From an uncultured Mycoplasma sp. (GTDB lineage Bacteria > Bacillota_I > Bacilli_A > RF39 > UBA660): 10,739 nt of DNA. Numbering within the stretch: the first letter of the stretch is position 1; every line of letters starts with the position of its first letter. Shown one piece after another: positions 6,453-10,739 of the stretch. The translations under genes and the position numbers were made by a program. The stretch covers positions 1 to 10,739 of the forward strand of contig CABUPU010000019.1 of the NCBI GenBank assembly GCA_902493595.1, written 5' to 3'. The notes under the pieces were generated by a model that saw only the letters and a program-made list of their open reading frames with translations, did no database searches and had not been told where the DNA came from.

Positions 6453-7382
6453 ATGAAAAATAATTCTGTAGATAAGTGTTTTAATTTATACTATTTAAAT
6501 TTAAATAAAGTTTATGAGTTATCTATGATGATTAATAATGCTGTAATGACAAATATTCAACAAGAAAGAAACACTAGTTCAAAATTTTCAAAGAATAGAA
6601 ATATATCAATTGGTGGAACACTTCAAACAGATTCAGACTATTTAGCTAGTATAAAGTCTGTAATTGAGTCAAATAGATCTTCTGAATATTCATCATCATC
6701 AAAAATTATTGAAAACTTAGATATTAAAACTACTAAATCAGTATTATTAAACAAAATCAAAGAAAAATGTATAACTGCTAAAAATATAAGTGACTTCAAA
6801 GAAGGAGATTTAGTACAAATAGATGATGTACAATTATCAATTCTTGATAGAGAGACCTTACAACAAATGCTACTCTTAAAAAGAGATGCCTTAAAGGGAA
6901 TGAAAGTGGATGGTATAGATATAAATAATATCGTTAGCTCCATGATAAAAGATTATTCATATATTTTATTAGGTAATATAGAAAATGATAAAGAAAATAA
7001 GTTTATCATAAAAATACCTTTTGAAATCGAAAATGAATTTGAAAATAATTATAATGTTGATGATGTTTTACTAGGAAAAGTTAGTCTTATTGGAATTTAT
7101 AAAAATAAAAATAAAATTTTAGATATAACTAATAATACGCTTAATTATTTTATGACAAATAATAATGAAACGATTGATAATACAGGTTCTAAATTTATAC
7201 AAAGTAATGAAAAATCCAAGCAAGAAACAAAAAGAAATAAAATAAACGAAGAATATCATTACATAGATATTATTGCAATAATTCAGGAAGTAAAATTCAA
7301 AGAGGAACCAATAAAAGAAAAGCTTCCATGGTATAAAAGATTTTTCAATTTTTTGAGAGGAAAGAAAAATGATGAGAAATAA
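6453..7382 (+). CDS. Unassigned 309-residue protein, partner of the AAA+ ATPase
   Basis: I cannot assign a family with certainty; the general plan (an N-terminal YYLNLNKVYEL segment, an 'EGDLVQI' beta segment, a C-terminal beta domain with 'VSLIGIYK') recalls DUF6414-type proteins, weakly. Residues 10-30 form a likely helix. Residues 36-85 are Ser/Asn-rich with SIGGTLQT. Residues 86-215 look like mixed alpha/beta, with KTTKSVLLNKI, FKEGDLVQIDDVQLSIL, IPFEIENEF and VDDVLLGKVSLIGIYK. Residues 235-265 are polar and probably disordered. The C-terminus (LPWYKRFFNFLRGKK) is basic and aromatic, like a membrane-touching amphipathic helix. No signal peptide. Start at 6453 chosen for AAAGAAGG six bases upstream; an upstream in-frame TTG at 6399 lies before the -10 element and is rejected. 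It overlaps the ATPase gene by 14 bases, so the two are translationally coupled. Confidence 0.85.
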   Translation: MKNNSVDKCFNLYYLNLNKVYELSMMINNAVMTNIQQERNTSSKFSKNRNISIGGTLQTDSDYLASIKSVIESNRSSEYSSSSKIIENLDIKTTKSVLLNKIKEKCITAKNISDFKEGDLVQIDDVQLSILDRETLQQMLLLKRDALKGMKVDGIDINNIVSSMIKDYSYILLGNIENDKENKFIIKIPFEIENEFENNYNVDDVLLGKVSLIGIYKNKNKILDITNNTLNYFMTNNNETIDNTGSKFIQSNEKSKQETKRNKINEEYHYIDIIAIIQEVKFKEEPIKEKLPWYKRFFNFLRGKKNDEK

Positions 7383-8850
7383 ATTATACTTTTATAGAAA
7401 TAGAGCTGAATTTGAACAATATTATAGTGATAATGACGGAAATATAAGTGGATTTGAAATATTAGATTCTAAAGGTGTTTTAGATGATGTACAAGATACC
7501 ATTATTGATATAACAGATTTGATTTTATATGTACGCCAAGAACCATTACATAGATATTCTGTACGATTGAGTTTAAATAAACTAGATACAAGTAATAAAC
7601 TTATCATTAACTACCAATATGTTGAAGAAGCACTAAACATTTTCCCTTTAATATTTGATGAAGCTCTACCTTTATATGACAAAGAGAAAGAAATAAAAAT
7701 ACTAGAGAAAAATATTAGGCATAAAATATATTACTATAATGATTATCAATTTTCAGAAATTGAAAATGAGTGCAATAAAAACAAAATTATACTAACTAAT
7801 TTTGCCAATTTACCTTCTGTAAAAGATTATGAAAATGAAATGATTATAGATATTACTAGTTCATTGCAAAGTATGAAGGGTGCAGAACATATTATATATT
7901 TATTAGAACAATTATTTTCAACTATGAGTGACAAAACAAAAATAATTATTGATGTAGACAAATTAGATGATGTAAAAAAGTATTTAAAATTAACCTTCTC
8001 AGAATATTTAGATATCTCAAAATTACTAACAAATGTTTCCAAATCAACATTACCATCTGAGGAACCAAATAAGTTAAGAAGAATAATTGACTTAGGTGAA
8101 GAAGAATTATCTGATTTATTATCATCTATTGATGAAAAATTGATAGGACATTCAAAATTTAAAAAATGTTTAAAAAGTGATTTAAGAAAATTTTTAACAT
8201 TGAATAAATTAAATAAAAGAAAAATATTTTCTCTATTTCTTCTTGGAAAACCTGGATTAGGAAAAACAGAAATAGGTAGAATTCTTAGTAAAACAATAAA
8301 TTCAGAATCTAAAATAATAAAAATTAATTTTGGAAATTATTCTAGTCAAGATGCATTAAATAGTTTAATCGGAAGTCCTGCAGGTTATATTGGATGTGAT
8401 GGTGGAGAATTAAGTAAAAAGATTAGTAAAAATCCTGTTGGAGTTATTATTTGCGATGAATTTGAAAAAGCTGATTCAGAAATTAAAAACTTCTTTTTGG
8501 AATTGTTAGAAGATGGCAAGTTTACCGATTCAATGGGACGAGAATATGATTTGGATGGGTATATTATTGTATTTACATCAAATATTAAGGATGAAAAAGA
8601 ATTTAATAGCAAAATGTCTCCTGAATTTAAATCTAGAATTAATTTAATTTGTGAATTTACTCCATTAGATGATAACGATAAATTAAAATATATAAATTAT
8701 CAAATTCAAGAGTTTAAAGAAAATATCAATACAAATTCAATAAAGCATAAAAAAATACCTGATGAAATATGTATTGAATATAAAGATACAGATGATTTAA
8801 GAGAACTTAGGGATAGAGTTTACAATAAAATGATGGAATATATTGAATAA
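7369..8850 (+). CDS. ClpB-type AAA+ ATPase with novel N-terminal half
   Basis: ATP-driven remodelling protein, 493 residues. The second half is one AAA+ module of the Clp/Hsp100 D2 (AAA_2) type: Walker A GKPGLGKT (293-300), pore-loop-like AGYIGCDGGELSKKI (338-352), Walker B VIICDE (359-364) followed by FEKAD, sensor 1 TSN (403-405), arginine finger in SPEFKSR (417-423), and a sensor-2-like LRELRDR (477-483). Residues 1-250 match nothing I know; they are mixed alpha/beta with no second ATPase and no ClpB middle coiled coil. A single D2 module on an unknown N-domain, paired with an unknown protein, suggests a dedicated machine whose substrate is recognised by the N-domain or by the partner. The start at 7369 follows GAGAGG by eight bases and overlaps the upstream gene by 14 bases; ATG 7372 is an alternative. 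No terminator follows until 8999. Confidence 0.92.
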   Translation: MMRNKLYFYRNRAEFEQYYSDNDGNISGFEILDSKGVLDDVQDTIIDITDLILYVRQEPLHRYSVRLSLNKLDTSNKLIINYQYVEEALNIFPLIFDEALPLYDKEKEIKILEKNIRHKIYYYNDYQFSEIENECNKNKIILTNFANLPSVKDYENEMIIDITSSLQSMKGAEHIIYLLEQLFSTMSDKTKIIIDVDKLDDVKKYLKLTFSEYLDISKLLTNVSKSTLPSEEPNKLRRIIDLGEEELSDLLSSIDEKLIGHSKFKKCLKSDLRKFLTLNKLNKRKIFSLFLLGKPGLGKTEIGRILSKTINSESKIIKINFGNYSSQDALNSLIGSPAGYIGCDGGELSKKISKNPVGVIICDEFEKADSEIKNFFLELLEDGKFTDSMGREYDLDGYIIVFTSNIKDEKEFNSKMSPEFKSRINLICEFTPLDDNDKLKYINYQIQEFKENINTNSIKHKKIPDEICIEYKDTDDLRELRDRVYNKMMEYIE

Positions 8851-8853
8851 TTA

Positions 8854-8882
8854 TTTAAAAAAAGAATATGTTATGATATAAT
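8854..8882 (+). promoter_or_regulatory. Promoter of leader RNA copy B
   Basis: TGATATAAT (8874-8882) is a perfect extended -10. TTTAAA at 8854-8859 with a 17-base spacer is a weak -35. It begins right after the ATPase stop; transcription would start near 8889. Confidence 0.6.
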
Positions 8883-8888
8883 CGACAT

Positions 8889-9023
8889 AGATGGATGATT
8901 TATATATCATCCTCATGTGAGAAAAAGTTGTGTAATCACTCAACTATCGCTCCAAATTGATAGGAAACTCGGAAATTAACTTCCGAGAGTAATAAATGCT
9001 AACTAGAAATAGTTAGTTTTTTT
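8889..9023 (+). ncRNA. Structured leader RNA, copy B
   Basis: Second copy of the leader at 19-120. The order is: hairpin AGTTG/CAACT (8926-8930, 8941-8945), GCTCCA (8949-8954), hairpin CGGAA/TTCCG extended by flanking CT/AG (about 8968-8986), and a terminator with GAAA loop (8999-9023). It carries an additional 5' hairpin, GGATGAT (8893-8899) with ATCATCC (8906-8912), whose counterpart in copy A is not seen. Relative to copy A, hairpin 1 has a compensated G-C to A-T closing pair, and the terminator stem differs wholly yet pairs perfectly. GCTCC is complementary to GGAGC at 9034-9038, the ribosome-binding site of the following remnant gene. Its downstream gene is decayed but the RNA looks intact. 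Confidence 0.6.
8999..9023 (+). terminator. Intrinsic terminator ending leader RNA B
   Basis: CTAACTA (8999-9005) and TAGTTAG (9010-9016) pair around GAAA, followed by seven T. It also is the first terminator downstream of the AAA+ operon and probably ends that transcript as well. Confidence 0.8.
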
Positions 9024-9044
9024 GTTATGTAAAGGAGCCTTTTT

Positions 9045-9420
9045 ATGTTAAATATAGAAACAAAAGAATTAAAAATAAGTGATAAATTAAAAAGAAAAAT
9101 TGAAATGATTGGTAGATTTACAATACTACTCCAATTATAAATAATGATTCAATTAAAAATATTACAGGTACAAATGTTGCTTATGTTATGCCACATATCA
9201 TTGTTATTAAGAATAATAAATGCCTAATATTTGATGAATGTGATGTGTTTATATAAATACCTTTAAAAGCAAAATATCATTTAAAGATTTAGAAGGTAAA
9301 AGCCACAAAAAAATTACAAACATCTACAATAAAGAAAATATTTTAAGTAAAACTTGGAAAGATTTAATAAGAATAATACCTATAAAAGATAATGATAAGT
9401 TTAAAAGTAACAAATTATAA
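9045..9420 (+). pseudogene. Decayed fusion: 90-residue protein relative joined to recombinase fragment
   Basis: Three reading frames are needed. Frame 1 (9045-9140) gives MLNIETKELKISDKLKRKIE, matching the start of the protein at 449. Frame 2 (9125-9256) gives TPIINNDSIKNITGTNVAYV and so on, matching its middle. Frame 3 (9253-9420) gives INTFKSKISFKDLEG, matching its end. Directly after that (about 9298 on) comes KKITNIYNKENILSKTWKDL, which matches QKIANIYNKEQVLGKTNWGD of the recombinase at about residues 200-220. So the gene has two frameshifts, and a deletion has removed its end, the attenuator and the catalytic part of the neighbouring recombinase. The ribosome-binding site AAAGGAG (9031-9037) and start codon are kept. 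It is the remnant of a second, related integration module. Confidence 0.75.
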
Positions 9421-9492
9421 CTCGGAGTAATTACTATTAATTTATCAAATATAAGAAGTACAGATGGAACACAGCTATATAAAAATATTTTT

Positions 9493-9528
9493 AAAACAAG
9501 TAAAGTACCAACTTAATACTTGTTTTTT
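9493..9528 (+). terminator. Intrinsic terminator after the decayed module
   Basis: AAAACAAGTA (9493-9502) pairs with TACTTGTTTT (9517-9526) and the T-run ends at 9528. It marks the right end of the remnant transcription unit. Between 9421 and 9492 I see no gene; the open frame there has no start codon or recognisable similarity. Confidence 0.7.
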
Positions 9529-9725
9529 AATATAAATGTTTATACCAATTTAAATTATTATTTATATTCTTATTATATTAATTCTTTATATTATATTATG
9601 TGTGACAAAATCATCACCCCTAGATGGAAATTTTCATCTACCCTAGACAAAAAATATAAATCTTATTCAAAATAAAAAGACTAGTTATATTTCAAACCAA
9701 TCTCACTAATAAATTGTAATTTTCA
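9529..9725. repeat. Gene-free AT-rich stretch with a palindrome at 9618-9647
   Basis: TAGATG (9621-9626) and CATCTA (9635-9640) form a hairpin around an A/T-rich loop. It is overlapped and followed by the direct repeats CCCTAGA at 9618-9624 and 9641-9647. Just upstream, GTGA and TCAC (about 9602-9616) form a smaller dyad. The rest of the stretch is AT-rich without a gene. No T-run follows the hairpin on either strand, so it is more like a protein-binding site or element boundary than a clear terminator. Confidence 0.4.
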
Positions 9726-10469
9726 TTACGATATAAGTTCTATATTTACTGCATTGATTTGTGATGGATTTGAATCTTCAATTAAACCACTAAATGTAAC
9801 TCTTACTTTATTATTTACTGCATAATAATCATTTGTACCATTTGTTGTCCTTGATATTTTCATTGTTACTTTATCCTTCACTTTAAATGATTTACTATCT
9901 CTTAATACTTCAACAGTTATATAGTTTTCTTCTGCAACAATGATTTCTCCCTCAAAAACATCTTTAGATTCGACAAATTTTATTATTTCTTGATTATTTA
10001 TAACATCTAATATTTTTGCTTCATCATCAATAAATACTTTCTTAATAAACTTTTCTTGTTCTTCTTTACTATTATTTATTAAACCAACTATTACTTTATT
10101 AGTTATATCATCAACATAATTGAATGCAAAATTAGATATATCATTATTATCTTCTAAATAATTAATAATATAATTATTGATTTCTTTTGCGCTAAGTTTT
10201 TGCTCTAATTCGTATCTCATAAACCAACTACCCATTTTAACGCCAATATTATTTTCATAAGGTTCATTTGGCGATACTCCAACATATCTAATAACTTTAT
10301 AACCTAATCCCCAATATGTCACTTTACTGCCATCATTATTAACTATTTTGATACAATACTTTGGCTCATGTCCTGTTGTTACTCTACCACTATCTATATA
10401 GTTTGTTATAATTCCCATTGCAATAAGTCCTATCAAAACAATTCCTACGCTGATACATATTTTTTTCAT
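9726..10469 (-). CDS. Membrane-anchored extracytoplasmic protein of unknown function
   Basis: The product has 247 residues counted from the ATG at 10469. MKKICISVGIVLIGLIAMGIITNYI is a short charged start followed by one hydrophobic helix, without a lipobox cysteine, so it is probably an uncleaved N-terminal anchor with the rest outside the membrane. Residues about 35-85 (YCIKIVNNDGSKVTYWGLGYKVIRYVGVSP and GVKMGSWFMRYEL) form a beta-rich domain common to hypothetical proteins of low-GC Gram-positives. The last 75 residues (FEGEIIVAEENYITVEV to VRVTFSGLIEDSNPSQINAVNIELI) resemble a DUF3221-like OB-fold. GGAGA at 10477-10481, seven bases before the ATG, decides the start; an in-frame TTG two codons upstream is too close. 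It lies opposite to and outside the mobile modules, so it may be host chromosome flanking the element. Confidence 0.8.
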   Translation of the reverse strand: MKKICISVGIVLIGLIAMGIITNYIDSGRVTTGHEPKYCIKIVNNDGSKVTYWGLGYKVIRYVGVSPNEPYENNIGVKMGSWFMRYELEQKLSAKEINNYIINYLEDNNDISNFAFNYVDDITNKVIVGLINNSKEEQEKFIKKVFIDDEAKILDVINNQEIIKFVESKDVFEGEIIVAEENYITVEVLRDSKSFKVKDKVTMKISRTTNGTNDYYAVNNKVRVTFSGLIEDSNPSQINAVNIELIS

Positions 10470-10688
10470 ATTCAATTCTCCATTTCAACAAATTATTATT
10501 TATATTTCTCTATATTATTTTTAGACATTGTTATTAATTCATATCCATCTTACAGCATCTCATTAGATATTTTTTTTACTTTTTTGCCATGGTGTCTGCT
10601 TTTGAAAAATACTCTATAACGATAGTTTTGTACAATTTTTCTACACCTCATAATACATAATAAACTAATAAATTACTATTTTAATATT

Positions 10689-10739
10689 CTAATCTTTAAA
10701 CCATTTTACTAAAAATGGCTTAATTAATTCGTAAATAAA
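10689..10739 (-). CDS. Possible C-terminal end of a gene entering from the right edge
   Basis: On the minus strand one frame is open from the window edge for 16 codons (FIYELIKPFLVKWFKD) and ends with TAG at 10691-10689; the other two frames have stops at once. The composition is plausible for a protein end, but such a short open frame can arise by chance. Between it and 10470 I see no convincing gene or strong promoter. A hairpin CCATTTT/AAAATGG (10701-10718) lies inside it. Confidence 0.25.
   Translation of the reverse strand, partial: FIYELIKPFLVKWFKD

Noticed and set aside
10575..10650. A short plus-strand ORF (MVSAFEKYSITIVLYNF and so on) around CCATGG, possibly an insertion-sequence fragment.
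   Set aside because: No ribosome-binding site, no recognised similarity and no inverted-repeat partner.
1..10739. CRISPR arrays, tRNA and rRNA genes.
   Set aside because: No regularly spaced repeats, no cloverleaf-like segments and no rRNA-like sequence were seen.

Overview
The window is AT-rich DNA with purine-rich ribosome-binding sites, extended -10 promoters and intrinsic terminators. This points to a low-GC member of the Bacillota, probably a gut-type lineage; I cannot go lower in rank. The content is that of an integrative and mobilizable element carrying DNA-targeting cargo, not a housekeeping region.

Left part (1-2836), control and recombination module. A promoter and a structured leader RNA ending in an intrinsic terminator (about 19-120) precede a small winged-helix-like gene (164-427) and an unrecognised 90-residue gene (449-721). 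A second promoter drives a classic attenuator: a 19-codon leader ORF (798-857) whose stop lies inside the 5' arm of a strong terminator (845-896). Directly downstream is a large serine recombinase (914-2836), interrupted by one in-frame amber codon at 1691-1693.

Transfer module (2837-4442). Three consecutive hairpins at 2960-3038 look like an oriT. They are followed by a MobV/Pre-type relaxase whose best-spaced start codon reads ATA. A composite, apparently bidirectional terminator closes the gene.

Cargo (4467-8850). On the minus strand lies a type II restriction-modification pair: a HaeIII/NgoPII-like cytosine-C5 methyltransferase followed, with an 11-base overlap, by an NgoPII-type endonuclease. 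The expected target is GGCC. A 128-base divergent promoter region separates it from a plus-strand two-gene operon: a 309-residue unassigned protein and, overlapping by 14 bases, a protein with an unassigned N-terminal half and one ClpB-D2-like AAA+ module. This pair is the best candidate for an undescribed, possibly defensive, system.

Right part (8851-10739). A second copy of the structured leader RNA (8889-9023) precedes a decayed gene fusion (9045-9420). In three frames it encodes a relative of the 90-residue protein joined to a piece of serine recombinase. This is the scar of a related element, so elements appear to have accreted here. A terminator, a palindrome and a minus-strand membrane-anchored protein (9726-10469) follow. 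The last 270 bases hold no clear gene except perhaps the last few codons of a minus-strand gene at the edge.
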